From NCBI GenBank assembly GCA_019635755.1, contig JAHBYW010000001.1, forward strand, positions 310,001 through 374,000: DNA of 64,000 nucleotides, read 5' to 3'. Position 1 is the first letter of the stretch. Every line of letters starts with the position of its first letter. Below are positions 1 through 8,781 of this stretch, in pieces. This stretch comes from Rhizobiaceae bacterium (lineage in GTDB: Bacteria; Pseudomonadota; Alphaproteobacteria; Rhizobiales; Rhizobiaceae). Under the pieces are notes generated by a model, which did not search any database, was not told where the DNA came from, and saw nothing but the letters and a program-made list of their open reading frames with translations. The translations under genes were made by a program, and so were the position numbers.

Positions 1-75
1 CGCGCCAGCAGCGGCGGCAGGCGCCAGGTTCGGCCTGGCGGCGCCATGGCGCACGAACGGCAGTAGCGTTCCCAT
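1..75 (-). CDS. Partial N-terminus of an unidentified protein cut by the window edge
   Basis: A minus-strand reading frame begins with ATG at 75 and runs off the left edge without a stop, giving only 25 residues (starting MGTLLPFVRHGAA). A purine-rich GAGGGA sits nine bases before the ATG, which supports a real start. It would be divergent from the DUF2336 gene. Too little is visible to name a family. Confidence 0.35.
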   Translation of the reverse strand, partial: MGTLLPFVRHGAARPNLAPAAAAGA

Positions 76-236
76 AAATGCGTATCCCTCAGCCCGTCCG
101 GAGCAGTACGCAACGCCTCCACGGGCATAACGCGCAGCTTACGGTTAATAGTTTGCAAATGTTTCAGGGCTAATTTGAACGGGCGCCCACACCAACGGTC
201 GCGGCGCTTGTCTCTCGTGCGTAGGCGTTAGAACCC

Positions 237-1268
237 GTGTCATCCTCCGATTTTCTGCAGATTGCCGTGGGCCACGATTCCGGCCGATCAGAGCGGCTCT
301 TCCGCGCCGCCGTGTCCGCCTTCTGCTCTCTCACGCGCCCGACCCGCCGCGAGATCGCACAACTCGAAGACCTCGTCCTTCCGCTGTTCGACTCGGTGTC
401 GAGGGAAGCGCTGCGCTTCGTGGCGGCCGCGCTCTCGGAATCCGAGTTCGCGCCGGAAGGCCTTGTGCGAAAGCTCGCCGACGAGACGGTGGACGTTGCG
501 GCTCCGCTCCTGCTGCGCTCGAACGCCCTGAACGACGTGGACCTCATCGCGCTCATCGGCCGTCACGGCGTGCCCCACGCGCGTGCGATCGCCCGGCGCA
601 ACGAACTCAACCCGGTGATCGAGGACCTGATCAAGGCATTGCTGGAAAGCGCGTCGCGCGTCGAGCCGGCGGCCGTCCCTGTCGTCCAGCCTGCCGCCTC
701 CCCCGCTGCCTCCAATAACGACGCATCGCGTGACGAGGCTCCGCGCAAGACCTTCGGAAAGGCCGACGCGGTCCGCGATCGCCTCCGGGCAATGATGGTG
801 CCGGCGGACGAGCCGGAGCAGTTCCATGCCGTCCTCGAACTGGCGCCGATCCTGGCGCCGGACGAACTGAAGCGGCTGCGCGACACCGCGCTCACCGGCA
901 ACACGGCGTTCTTCGAAACGGCGCTGGCCGACGCGCTGGGCCTCGACTACGCCCGCGCGCGGGCGATCCGCTCCGGCAGCGGCTACAGCGACCTCATCTA
1001 CGCCCTGAAATCGCTGGAGGTCGAGGAGGACACGGCCTTCGTCATCGTCGCCGCGAACCAGCCGGCGCAATTCGGGCATGCCGAGGCAATCCGGCTCTTC
1101 CTCGAGCGCTATCGCCTCTGCCACCCAGACGCCGCGCGCGACAAGCTGCGCGCTTGGAAGGCGGACGCGATCGCCGACGTGGTCAGGAAAGCCAAGCCGA
1201 AGACGGCGGCGAACCTCGCCGACGTTGCGAACGGCGACCGGCGACCGTCGATCCTCAAGGCATCGTGA
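237..1268 (+). CDS. DUF2336 domain-containing protein
   Basis: A 343-residue soluble, strongly alpha-helical protein of the DUF2336 family, which is typical of Alphaproteobacteria and has no established reaction. The amino half (about residues 20-140) is built of short Leu/Ala-rich helices. A Pro/Ala-rich linker follows (about 142-165), then a second helical block (about 175-330). There is no signal peptide or membrane segment. The GTG at 237 is the most upstream start that keeps the helical domain whole, but its ribosome site is weak, so a slightly later start is possible. The last codons overlap the convergent DUF1491 gene by 14 bases. Family assignment is by recognition of the sequence; the function is unknown. 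Confidence 0.8.
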   Translation: MSSSDFLQIAVGHDSGRSERLFRAAVSAFCSLTRPTRREIAQLEDLVLPLFDSVSREALRFVAAALSESEFAPEGLVRKLADETVDVAAPLLLRSNALNDVDLIALIGRHGVPHARAIARRNELNPVIEDLIKALLESASRVEPAAVPVVQPAASPAASNNDASRDEAPRKTFGKADAVRDRLRAMMVPADEPEQFHAVLELAPILAPDELKRLRDTALTGNTAFFETALADALGLDYARARAIRSGSGYSDLIYALKSLEVEEDTAFVIVAANQPAQFGHAEAIRLFLERYRLCHPDAARDKLRAWKADAIADVVRKAKPKTAANLADVANGDRRPSILKAS

Positions 1269-1602
1269 CGGACAGGAGGTCCTTCACCTCCGTGGCGCCG
1301 GGCTCGACTTCCACGACCCAGAAATCCGGATCGAAGCGGGCCTCCTTGGCCAGCAGCGCGTCGACCTGCTCCATCTCGCCGTCCGCGACCATCTCCGTGA
1401 ACTGCCGTTCGTCGGGCCGGGCCGTGTCGTAGCTCGCCTGCGCCGCCGGGCCGAACAGGCTCACCCGGCCGGTGCGGCCACGCACGACGACGAAGGCGGC
1501 TCCCGCCTCGGCCGCGCCGCGCCGAACCACGGCAGCGAAGCCGCCGTCTCCAAACACGCGCCGCATCAGGGCGGCAATCCAGAAGTCCGTGGTCAGCCGC
1601 AT
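1255..1602 (-). CDS. DUF1491 family protein
   Basis: A 115-residue protein matching the small DUF1491 family found almost only in Alphaproteobacteria. Conserved features are the opening MRLTTDFWIAALMRR, a central RRGAAEAGAAFV segment and the acidic RFDPDFWVVEVE near the end. No catalytic motif or signal is visible and no function is established for the family. It is convergent with the DUF2336 gene and shares its last 14 bases. About 200 bases separate it from the upstream peptidoglycan-binding gene on the same strand; nothing recognisable lies in that gap. Confidence 0.85.
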   Translation of the reverse strand: MRLTTDFWIAALMRRVFGDGGFAAVVRRGAAEAGAAFVVVRGRTGRVSLFGPAAQASYDTARPDERQFTEMVADGEMEQVDALLAKEARFDPDFWVVEVEPGATEVKDLLSVTMP

Positions 1603-1803
1603 GGAACGAGGAAGCCATTTCTCCGTGCCGCCGAGCGCGGAACGGATCGCCTTTCTAGACCATGAATCCGCGAAGTGCGTAGCGGTTTTCGGACAGGATC
1701 ACGACCGATCCGGTGCCTTCTCCGCATCTGGCGCGACGCGCGGTGATTTCACCGTGCTGCAAATGCCCGGGCGGCTGTCTGCGGATCGGACAAGACCCTA
1801 GCG

Positions 1804-2592
1804 TCAGTCCGTGAGACCGACCTCACGCATCTTCGCATGGACCGCGGCGTCGGGCTCGCCGGTCACCGGAAGCCCGAACAGGGACTGGAACTCCCTGATC
1901 GCCGCGCGCGTCTTCGACCCCAGCAGGCCGTCGATCTCCATCGTGTCATGGCCGAACGCCCTCAGCCCCGCCTGGATCTTCCGGACCTGCGGATCGCCTT
2001 CGGTGACGACGGCCGGCTTGGCGGTCGGGATAGGTTCGAACTCGTCGGCCGGGTCGATTGCGGTCTCCTCGCGCAGCGAAGGCATGGCCACGGCCGAGGT
2101 CGTTCCCCGCGCCCCGAGATGGTCGAGCAGTTCGTCATCGATGTCGCCTGACGCCGGAAGGCCGACCTTGTCGCGATAGACCTCGATCGCGCGACGGGTG
2201 TTCGGCCCCATCAGGCCATCGACATCGCCCGCGTAGAAATCGAGATCGCGCAGGATGGACTGCACGCGCTGGACGACGGGGTCGCTCGGGGACGGAACCG
2301 TCGCCGATCCGCGCTGGATGATGATCGTCGTCTCGGAGACCCCTTCCGACGGCAGGCGGGACAGGTCGACCACGTCGCGGGTCGCGAAGAACGCGCCGGT
2401 GTGGAAATGCGGCTGGTACCAGACCGCATTCGACGAGATGTAGCTGAACGCCACCAGGAACGCCGTCGTGCCGCCGACCACCAGCGGATTGCGCATGATG
2501 GCGCCGCCGATCGCGGTCGCGCCTTCGCGCAGCGGATTGAACTCGTCGTCGAAATCAGCCGGCTTTGCGGATCGCGGCATCGTCTTCACCAT
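1804..2592 (-). CDS. Membrane-anchored peptidoglycan-binding (PG_binding_1) protein
   Basis: A 262-residue protein with a cytoplasmic amino end, one predicted membrane helix (about residues 38-56) and a periplasmic part carrying two peptidoglycan-binding domain 1 modules (about 105-160 and 198-260). Each module shows the hallmark pattern of a helix, a DGLxGxxTRxAI loop and a second helix (DGLMGPNTRRAI and DGLLGSKTRAAI). It probably binds the cell wall as a tether or accessory factor, since no hydrolase domain is present. The start overlaps the end of the upstream histidine kinase by 38 bases, and a second ATG four codons later is possible. Translational coupling to a sensor kinase hints at cell-envelope signalling, which is inference. 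Confidence 0.8.
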   Translation of the reverse strand: MVKTMPRSAKPADFDDEFNPLREGATAIGGAIMRNPLVVGGTTAFLVAFSYISSNAVWYQPHFHTGAFFATRDVVDLSRLPSEGVSETTIIIQRGSATVPSPSDPVVQRVQSILRDLDFYAGDVDGLMGPNTRRAIEVYRDKVGLPASGDIDDELLDHLGARGTTSAVAMPSLREETAIDPADEFEPIPTAKPAVVTEGDPQVRKIQAGLRAFGHDTMEIDGLLGSKTRAAIREFQSLFGLPVTGEPDAAVHAKMREVGLTD

Positions 2593-4279
2593 GACTGCTG
2601 GATGCTATGTGGCGCGGCCGGTCCGAGCGTCGCTTCGGACCGAACACGGGAAGGCTGATCGAGACGGTCGTCCCCTCGCCCAGCGCGCTCTCGATGGACA
2701 TGGTGCCGTCGTGGAGCGCGACCAGGCCCTTGACCAGGGACAGGCCGAGGCCAGTGCCTTCGAACTGGCGCGTGTAGTCGTTCTGAACCTGCATGAACGG
2801 CTGGCCAAGACGATCCATGTCTGCCTCGGCGATGCCGATGCCGTTGTCGGAAACCCAGAAATGCAGCCGCGTGCCGAGCCTCTTGGCGCCGATGGTCACC
2901 TTGCCGCCGGACGGCGTGAACTTGACCGCGTTGGAGACGAGGTTGATCAGGATCTGGTGAACGGCCCGCCGGTCCGCGTGAATCTCGCCGAGATTGGCGG
3001 CCAGATCCTGCTCGATGGTCACGGACTTCCGCGCCGCCTGCAGCTCCATCATCGAGCGCGACATGGCGACGGCTTCCGCGAACCGGAACGGCTCGGCGTG
3101 GATGGTGTAGGCACCGGACTCGACCTTGGAGACGTCGAGGACCGAGTTCACGACCTCGAGGAGATGATTGCCGGACTCGCGGATCAGCTCGATGTATTCC
3201 TGCTGCTGCGCATCGGGCAGCGGGCCCGTCACGCCATGAAGCAGCATGTCGGAAAAGCCGATGATCGCGTTGAGGGGCGTCCGGAGCTCGTGGCTGACGC
3301 CGGCGAGAAAGCGGCTCTTGGCGACGTCCAGTTCGGCGGCCTTGTCTTCCGCGTCGACAAGCGCCTGCCGAAGACCGGCGACATCGGAGCGGTCGCGCAG
3401 GATCGCCATGGCATCGCCTGACGCCGTCTGCACGAGTTCGGCTGCGAACAGGCGGAAACCGTCGCCGGACGCGCCCGGCACGCGAAGCCGCACGTCGACG
3501 GCGGCGGGCCTGAGCCCGGCGCGGGCGTCCGCCAGCGCGCACAGGAAGTGGACGCGATCGGAGACGTGGATGCGGTCGAACAGGCCGGGACCGTGGAGCA
3601 GGCCCTCCGACAGGCCGAACAGGTCGGCGGCACGTCCGGACACCGAGCGGACGTCGCCGCCCTTGTCGAGCTCGAAGACCACCGACGACGCGAGCAGGAG
3701 GTCGCCCAGGACCTTGGCCTGGGGCTGCTCGTCGCGGACCGGCTGCGCGAACGGGACGAGGCGCAGGACCAGCGCGCCGGCATAGGCGAGAGGCACCAGC
3801 CACTGCGCGGCGTCGACGCTCCCCTCGAGGAGGCCGGTGGCGGCATACACGGCGGACAGCGCCGCGCCGAGCGCGCACAGGCCGCCGATGGCCGCGTTCC
3901 GCGACCGGTAGATCCAGGCGGCTTCCAGCGGGAGCGCGAAGGCGAGCAGCATGAGCGGCGAGCCGAAGCCGCCGGCGCCGGCGACAACCGCCGCGCTCGC
4001 AGCCGCCGTCACCGCCAGGCCGAGGCCGGCGGACAGCCGGTCGTGCGCCGTCGACGCCGCGATGAGGGCTGCCAGCCAGGACAGGCCGAATGTCGCGCTC
4101 ACCAGCGCCAGCGTCCGCCCGGCGCCGAGATCGTCGAACAGCACCTGCGCGGCGGCTGCCGCGAGGAAGAACGGAGCGGCGAGCAGGACGCCGATGAGCC
4201 GCCGATGCACGTCCCGCTCGGCGGCATCCACGATCGCAGGGTGCACCAGCCGGGCCGAAATATCGGCCAGGCGGCTCAT
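2555..4279 (-). CDS. PAS-domain membrane sensor histidine kinase (DivJ/PleC-like)
   Basis: A 574-residue sensor kinase. Several hydrophobic segments fill about residues 28-170, then a PAS-like domain (about 190-300), a HisKA domain with the phospho-acceptor His near residue 330 in SHELRTPLNAIIGFSD, and an HATPase_c domain with the N box (LINLVSNAVKFTP), DNGIGI and GTGLGLSLVKGL boxes. The H-box is of the type seen in the alphaproteobacterial DivJ/PleC/PdhS kinases that act on DivK, so a cell-cycle role is possible, but the partner is not shown here. The start at 4279 (MSRLADISARL) was preferred to one 40 codons upstream because the extra residues look non-coding. No response regulator is adjacent. 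Confidence 0.85.
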   Translation of the reverse strand: MSRLADISARLVHPAIVDAAERDVHRRLIGVLLAAPFFLAAAAAQVLFDDLGAGRTLALVSATFGLSWLAALIAASTAHDRLSAGLGLAVTAAASAAVVAGAGGFGSPLMLLAFALPLEAAWIYRSRNAAIGGLCALGAALSAVYAATGLLEGSVDAAQWLVPLAYAGALVLRLVPFAQPVRDEQPQAKVLGDLLLASSVVFELDKGGDVRSVSGRAADLFGLSEGLLHGPGLFDRIHVSDRVHFLCALADARAGLRPAAVDVRLRVPGASGDGFRLFAAELVQTASGDAMAILRDRSDVAGLRQALVDAEDKAAELDVAKSRFLAGVSHELRTPLNAIIGFSDMLLHGVTGPLPDAQQQEYIELIRESGNHLLEVVNSVLDVSKVESGAYTIHAEPFRFAEAVAMSRSMMELQAARKSVTIEQDLAANLGEIHADRRAVHQILINLVSNAVKFTPSGGKVTIGAKRLGTRLHFWVSDNGIGIAEADMDRLGQPFMQVQNDYTRQFEGTGLGLSLVKGLVALHDGTMSIESALGEGTTVSISLPVFGPKRRSDRPRHIASSSHGEDDAAIRKAG

Positions 4280-4769
4280 CCAGCTGTTCGACGTGGTGGC
4301 AAGACTACTCAACGCAACGCACCTGCATACCGTCCGCTTCGCGGCTCTTGTGGTTAACGTCGACACTGTCATCGCCCACTTAAAGAATGGATAAGTCATG
4401 TGGCTTTGACGCCGGCGGACGGGCCATTGTTTGGCGGTGCCAGCGGAAATCCTGGGTCAGATGCGGGGATGGTAAATGCTTGGTAAGCCCCGCACGGCGG
4501 CCAGGCGGCGGCTCGCGGGGGGCAGAACATTGGCAGGCCGGGCCGGAAAACGATTTCAGAACAGCGGCTTATATGGTTAGCACAAGGTTAACGCGACACC
4601 GGGGATTTGAATCGAAGTCGCATCGAATTTGAATCTGTCGAATTCGAATCGACTTCGACGAAAAGTCGAATTCGCGCGGCAAGCGGGCCTTGGCGGGACG
4701 CTGTCATCTTCGCGTGCAACCGAGAGGCGGACCCATCGCGGCCCGCCCCGCACGCAGAGGGCGACGACG
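4280..4769. other. Intergenic region with short AT-rich inverted and direct repeats
   Basis: About 490 bases between the divergent histidine kinase and DUF5330 genes. Most of it shows nothing recognisable. Between 4605 and 4672 there are repeated GAATCGA and TCGAATTCG-type words, including the inverted pair TCGAAGTCG (4612-4620) and CGACTTCGA (4650-4658), and a compact hairpin TCGACTT/AAGTCGA (4649-4655 with 4663-4669). This may be a regulatory site or a local hairpin; no function is claimed. Confidence 0.4.
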
Positions 4770-5105
4770 ATGTTCTTCCTGATCCGCACGGCGTTCTGGT
4801 TCTCGCTGGTGCTGCTGTTCCTGCCGCTGGGCAGCACGGACACGCAGCAGGTCGGACCGGTGCAGGCCTTCGTCGCCGCGCGGGCGGCGATCGCTGACAT
4901 TTCAGGCTTCTGCGAGCGCCAGCCGGACGCCTGCGCGACCGGCAGCGCCGCCATCCACACGATCGGCACGCGGGCGCAGGAAAGCGTCAGGATCGCGGGC
5001 GAGCTTCTGGCCGACGGGGAGGCCCCCGTCGCCGCGGCGCTCGACGCGGAGCCGATCTACACCGGCAGCGTGCCGACGCCGACGCCCAAGCCGGCACAGC
5101 GCTAG
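4770..5105 (+). CDS. DUF5330 domain-containing exported or membrane-anchored small protein
   Basis: A 111-residue protein beginning MFFLIRTAFWFSLVLLFLPL, a hydrophobic amino end that would act as a signal or anchor. The rest is a small domain with AARAAIADISGFCERQPDACATG and a Pro/Thr/Lys-rich tail. The pattern of two close Cys around CERQPDAC after an uncleaved hydrophobic helix matches DUF5330, a rhizobial family of unknown function. The start at 4770 was chosen because the hydrophobic segment begins there; the open frame upstream translates to unlikely sequence. A strong terminator follows directly at 5125-5166. Confidence 0.75.
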   Translation: MFFLIRTAFWFSLVLLFLPLGSTDTQQVGPVQAFVAARAAIADISGFCERQPDACATGSAAIHTIGTRAQESVRIAGELLADGEAPVAAALDAEPIYTGSVPTPTPKPAQR

Positions 5106-5124
5106 TTTCGCCTGATCCAGGCAC

Positions 5125-5166
5125 CGCCGCAGGCCCGCCGCCCTCTCTGGGCCTGCGGCGATTTTC
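5125..5166 (+). terminator. Rho-independent terminator
   Basis: A perfect 12-base inverted repeat (CGCCGCAGGCCC at 5125-5136 and GGGCCTGCGGCG at 5149-5160) with a 12-base loop is followed by ATTTTCT. It lies 20 bases after the DUF5330 stop codon and before sufE on the same strand, so it should separate the two transcripts. Confidence 0.85.
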
Positions 5167-5244
5167 TCACGCAACCCGACGGCGGCGCCGGCCTCCGCGT
5201 TTTTCCGTGACCTTGACGGACCGCGCGCCTATATCAACGGCGCC

Positions 5245-5676
5245 ATGACGACGATCGACGCCATCGAAGAGGATTTCGCCCTCCTGGACGACTGGGAGGA
5301 CCGGTACCGCTATGTGATCGAGCTCGGCCAGGCGCTGGATACGTTCCCCGACGCGGAGCGGACCGCGCAGAACAAGGTGCCGGGCTGCGTCAGCCAGGTC
5401 TGGCTGGTGACCCGGCGGGCCGGCGGCGCGGATCCCGAACTGGAGTTCCGCGGCGATTCCGACGCGCATATCGTGCGCGGACTGGTGGCGATCATGCTGG
5501 CGCTGTTCTCCGGCAGGCGGGCGAGCGACGTGCTGAAGACCGACGCCGAGGCGGTGCTGAAGCGGCTCGGCCTCGACGAACACCTGTCGCCGCAGCGCGC
5601 CAACGGGCTGCGGTCGATGATCAAGCGCATCCGCCGCGACGCCGAGCGCGCGCTGGCCGAGCCGGCCGCCTCTTGA
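5245..5676 (+). CDS. sufE: SufE-like cysteine desulfuration protein
   Basis: A 143-residue protein of the SufE/CsdE family. SufE accepts sulfane sulfur from the cysteine desulfurase SufS as a persulfide and passes it to the Fe-S assembly scaffold in the cytoplasm. The acceptor cysteine is Cys48 in the motif NKVPGCVSQVW; the preceding RYRYVIELG and the following Leu/Ile-rich IMLALFSGR segments are typical. Length is close to that of E. coli SufE (138). It stands alone, away from any suf operon, as is common in rhizobia. It has its own promoter region after the 5125-5166 terminator and is convergent with ptrB. Confidence 0.92.
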   Translation: MTTIDAIEEDFALLDDWEDRYRYVIELGQALDTFPDAERTAQNKVPGCVSQVWLVTRRAGGADPELEFRGDSDAHIVRGLVAIMLALFSGRRASDVLKTDAEAVLKRLGLDEHLSPQRANGLRSMIKRIRRDAERALAEPAAS

Positions 5677-5725
5677 ACAGCGCCGCCGGCGGACGGGCAC
5701 GGCTCGTTCCTCCGCGTGACGGCGC

Positions 5726-7828
5726 TCAGACGGCGCGGCCCACCACCTTCAGCGCGAAGGCGTAGACATAGGCGATTTCTTCCAGCCGCGAGAAACGGCC
5801 GGACGCGCCCGCATGGCCGGCATCCATGTTGATCTTGAACAGCACCGGGTTGTCGTCTGTCTTCAGGTCGCGGAGCCGGGCGACCCATTTCGCCGGCTCC
5901 CAATAGGTGACGCGCGGATCGGTCAGGCCGGCGACGGCGAGCACCGGCGGGTAGGCCCGCGGCCCGACGTTGTCGTAGGGCGAATAGGCGGCGATCGTCG
6001 CAAAATCCGCGGCCGAGGCGATGGGGTTGCCCCATTCGGGCCATTCCGGCGGCGTCAGCGGCAGCGTCTCGTCCAGCATCGTGGTCAGCACGTCGACGAA
6101 GGGGACTTCGGCAATGACGCCGCCGAACGCCTCTGGCGCGAGGTTCATCACGGCGCCGACCAGCATGCCGCCGGCAGAGCCGCCCTGCGCGACGATGCGG
6201 TCATGGCGCGTGTACCGCTCCGCCACGAGGTGCCGCGCGGCGGCAACGAAGTCGGTGAAGGTGTTCATCTTCCTCGCGCGCTTGCCGTCCTCGTACCAGG
6301 CATAGCCCTTGTCCTTGCCACCGCGCACATGGGCGATGGCGTAGACAAGGCCGCGATCGACCAGCGACAGACAATTGGTGTTGAAAGCCGCGGGAATGGT
6401 GACGCCATAGGAGCCATAGCCGTAGAGCAGGCACGGCGCGCTACCGTCGAGCGGCGTGTCGCGATGGTGGATCAGCGAGATCGGCACGAGTTCGCCATCC
6501 GCCGCCGGTGCCATCAGTCGGCGCGTGACGTAGTGGTCGGGGTCATGCCCGGACGGCACCTCCTGGGTCTTGAGGAGGACGCGTTCCCGCGTGCGCAGGT
6601 TGTAGTCGAACTGCTGCGCCGGCGTGGTCATCGAGGAATAGGTGAACCGCATCCAGTCGGTGTCGTATTCGAGCGATCCCGACAGGCCGAGCGAATAGGC
6701 TTCCTCGTCGAAGGCGATGACGTGCTCTTCCCCGGTCGAGCGATCACGGACCACGATGCGCGGGAGCCCTTCCTTGCGCTCCAGCCGGACCAGGAAGTCG
6801 CTAAAGGCGAGCACGGACAGGATGAGCACGCCCGGGTCGTGCGGCACGAGCTCCGCCCAATTGGCGCGCTGCGGACTGTCCACGGGCGCGGTCATGATCT
6901 TGAAGTCCTTGGCGCCGTCGGCATTGGTGAGGACGAAGAACACATCGCCGCCCTGCTCCAGTCCGTATTGCAGCCCCTCCTCGCGCGGCGAGACGATGCG
7001 AGGCTCGGCTTCAGGTTGGTCGGCAGGCAGGATGCGATACTCCGACGTTTCGTGATCTCCGATCGAGATCAGCAGCCACCGGCCGTCACGTGTCGCCTCG
7101 ACATCCATGAAGAAGCCCGGGTCGGGCTCCTCGTAGACGAGCCGATCCGATTCCACTGCGTCGCCCAGGCGATGGAAGAAGATGCGCGACGGCCGATGAT
7201 TGGGGTCGAGGCGGGCATAGACGAAGCCGCGATTGCCGGCGACCCAAGCGCCGGAGCCGCCCGTGTCAGGGACGCCGTCCGGCAGGTCGGCTCCGGACGC
7301 GATGTCGCGAACATGCAGCGTATAGAACTCCGACCCCTTGTCGTCGTAGGCCCAGAGCAGCTGCCGGTGGTCGGAGGAGTGATCGACATCGCCGATGCGG
7401 AAATACGCCTTGCCCTCGGCTTCCTGGTCGCCGTCGAGGATGATCTGCTCGGGCCCGCCGTCGCGCGGCGTGCGAAAGTAGCGGGGCTGCTGGCCGCCGA
7501 TCCTGAACGACGAACCGTATGCAAACGGGCCGTCCTTCATCGGGACGCTTGAATCGTCCTCCTTGATGCGCCCCTTCATCTCGTCGAACAGCCGGGCGCG
7601 GAGCGCCGCCATGTCAGCCATCAGCTCGGCCTGGTAGTCGTTCTCGGCGACCAGATGCGCCCTTATGCGGTCATCCAGGACCGATGGATCGCGGAACACG
7701 TCCTGCCAGTTCTCGGCGCGCAGCCAGGCGTAGTCATCGGTTCGCGTGATCCCGTGCCGGGTGTCCTCCGTCGGCCGCTTCTCCGGGCGCGGGGGCTGTC
7801 GTTGGGGAAATTTGTCGCTACCGTTCAT
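5726..7828 (-). CDS. ptrB: Oligopeptidase B (S9A family serine peptidase)
   Basis: A 700-residue prolyl-oligopeptidase-family enzyme, close to the size of E. coli PtrB (686). It cleaves short peptides after Arg or Lys in the cytoplasm. The amino part (to about residue 420) is the beta-propeller that restricts access to small substrates. The carboxy alpha/beta-hydrolase domain carries the nucleophile Ser551 in GGSAGGML, and a catalytic His in MDAGHAGASGR near residue 665. The AHVRGG segment and EVPFVDVLTTM are family signatures. No signal peptide is present. It is divergent from the SH3-like gene with about 110 bases between. Confidence 0.93.
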   Translation of the reverse strand: MNGSDKFPQRQPPRPEKRPTEDTRHGITRTDDYAWLRAENWQDVFRDPSVLDDRIRAHLVAENDYQAELMADMAALRARLFDEMKGRIKEDDSSVPMKDGPFAYGSSFRIGGQQPRYFRTPRDGGPEQIILDGDQEAEGKAYFRIGDVDHSSDHRQLLWAYDDKGSEFYTLHVRDIASGADLPDGVPDTGGSGAWVAGNRGFVYARLDPNHRPSRIFFHRLGDAVESDRLVYEEPDPGFFMDVEATRDGRWLLISIGDHETSEYRILPADQPEAEPRIVSPREEGLQYGLEQGGDVFFVLTNADGAKDFKIMTAPVDSPQRANWAELVPHDPGVLILSVLAFSDFLVRLERKEGLPRIVVRDRSTGEEHVIAFDEEAYSLGLSGSLEYDTDWMRFTYSSMTTPAQQFDYNLRTRERVLLKTQEVPSGHDPDHYVTRRLMAPAADGELVPISLIHHRDTPLDGSAPCLLYGYGSYGVTIPAAFNTNCLSLVDRGLVYAIAHVRGGKDKGYAWYEDGKRARKMNTFTDFVAAARHLVAERYTRHDRIVAQGGSAGGMLVGAVMNLAPEAFGGVIAEVPFVDVLTTMLDETLPLTPPEWPEWGNPIASAADFATIAAYSPYDNVGPRAYPPVLAVAGLTDPRVTYWEPAKWVARLRDLKTDDNPVLFKINMDAGHAGASGRFSRLEEIAYVYAFALKVVGRAV

Positions 7829-7935
7829 CGCGCACCGATTGCTTTCATCGTTGAACGGCGAATGAACATGGCGATCAGCGATGGTTCAAGGCCGATCGGG
7901 CATCGATCGCCACGGATGTTGAAGAGGAGAGGCCA

Positions 7936-8307
7936 ATGATCCACACCATCACCAATACTGCCGTCGCCGCCGCCGTCGCTTCCACCGTCGCCTTCGCGGC
8001 CGGCCGAGCCGAGGCGGCGGCTTTCGTTGCCTGGCAGGTCACGAACGTCCCGTGGGGCGACGTTCTCAATGTGCGCAAGTATCCGTCCAGCAGTTCGCAG
8101 AAGCAGGCGTCCTATCCGAACGGGACCGTTCTCTCGATGACAGGCAAATGCACCGATGGCGTCGACCTCTTCGACATCTCCGGGCTGCCCGCCAGCCAGC
8201 AGACGCAGCTCGTTCGGTACAAGTGGTGCCAAGTCTGGCACGATCCGGCGCAAAACGGCCAATTCGTCGCAGGCTGGGTGTATGGCCGCTATATTAAACC
8301 GTACTAA
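7936..8307 (+). CDS. Exported small protein with SH3-like fold
   Basis: A 123-residue protein with a signal peptide (hydrophobic residues about 8-26, Ala-rich cleavage area near AEAAA). The mature part contains WGDVLNVRKYPSSSSQKQ, SYPNGTVLSMTGKC and a closing VAGWVYGRYIKPY, which match the bacterial SH3 (SH3b-type) repeat around a VLNVR strand and a GWV(Y) strand. Two Cys (in GKC and KWCQVW) could form a disulfide. It probably binds cell-wall or protein ligands in the periplasm. A strong ribosome site (AGGAGAGG) precedes the ATG. It is monocistronic, with a long AT-rich gap downstream. Confidence 0.75.
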   Translation: MIHTITNTAVAAAVASTVAFAAGRAEAAAFVAWQVTNVPWGDVLNVRKYPSSSSQKQASYPNGTVLSMTGKCTDGVDLFDISGLPASQQTQLVRYKWCQVWHDPAQNGQFVAGWVYGRYIKPY

Positions 8308-8781
8308 TATGCGGCGGAAGCCAGCTGCGACACAGCAAGCGATTCGTGCAAAGCGCGCGGTTCCCATTCGGGCACAACACAACCGGTTGCAGCCCAAGAT
8401 GGGGGACCCGCGCTGCACATTTGTGCGGTATGAAAACTGCAACATCTACTTGGACGAACGAGAAAGATCGGACATGCGGTCTTTTGCTCGTTGAGCAATA
8501 CTCGAAGAAAACAAAACATTAAACTTTCAATAAAACGGCCCTCTCTGCCGCCACGTACAGCCGAGGACCTCAAACAAAGTCGTATATTTCCCCCGCGAAG
8601 TCTGCCTTTCCATCTTCAACAGTGAAATAAAGAATTGACTTGATCTAGTGCGAGAGCCATTAGATGACACGTTGCGAGTCGTGAACCGTGTCGGATCGCG
8701 ATTTGGCTTCCGCGCTCGAAAAAAGCGAAAAATGGGCGCGACCACCAAAAAGAATGAAACTGAAATTGGGGCCCGAAACAG
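8308..8781. other. Long AT-richer upstream region of the mucR gene
   Basis: About 470 bases with lower GC than the surroundings and no supported gene. Its second half holds AT-rich tracts (for example 8505-8536), as expected for the leader and autoregulatory region of a MucR-type gene, whose products bind AT-rich sites with T-A steps. Apart from the promoter candidate at 8635-8663, nothing else is recognised. Confidence 0.5.
8635..8663 (+). promoter_or_regulatory. Candidate sigma70-type promoter for mucR
   Basis: TTGACT at 8635-8640 and CATTAG at 8658-8663 are spaced by 17 bases, about 118 bases before the mucR start. The -35 box is good and the -10 box is weak. The call rests only on this match and on position. 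Confidence 0.3.

Noticed and set aside
5679-5726. A terminator between sufE and ptrB from the inverted pair AGCGCCG and CGGCGCT
   Set aside because: The arms are separated by 34 bases and no T-run follows on either strand, so a terminator is not supported.
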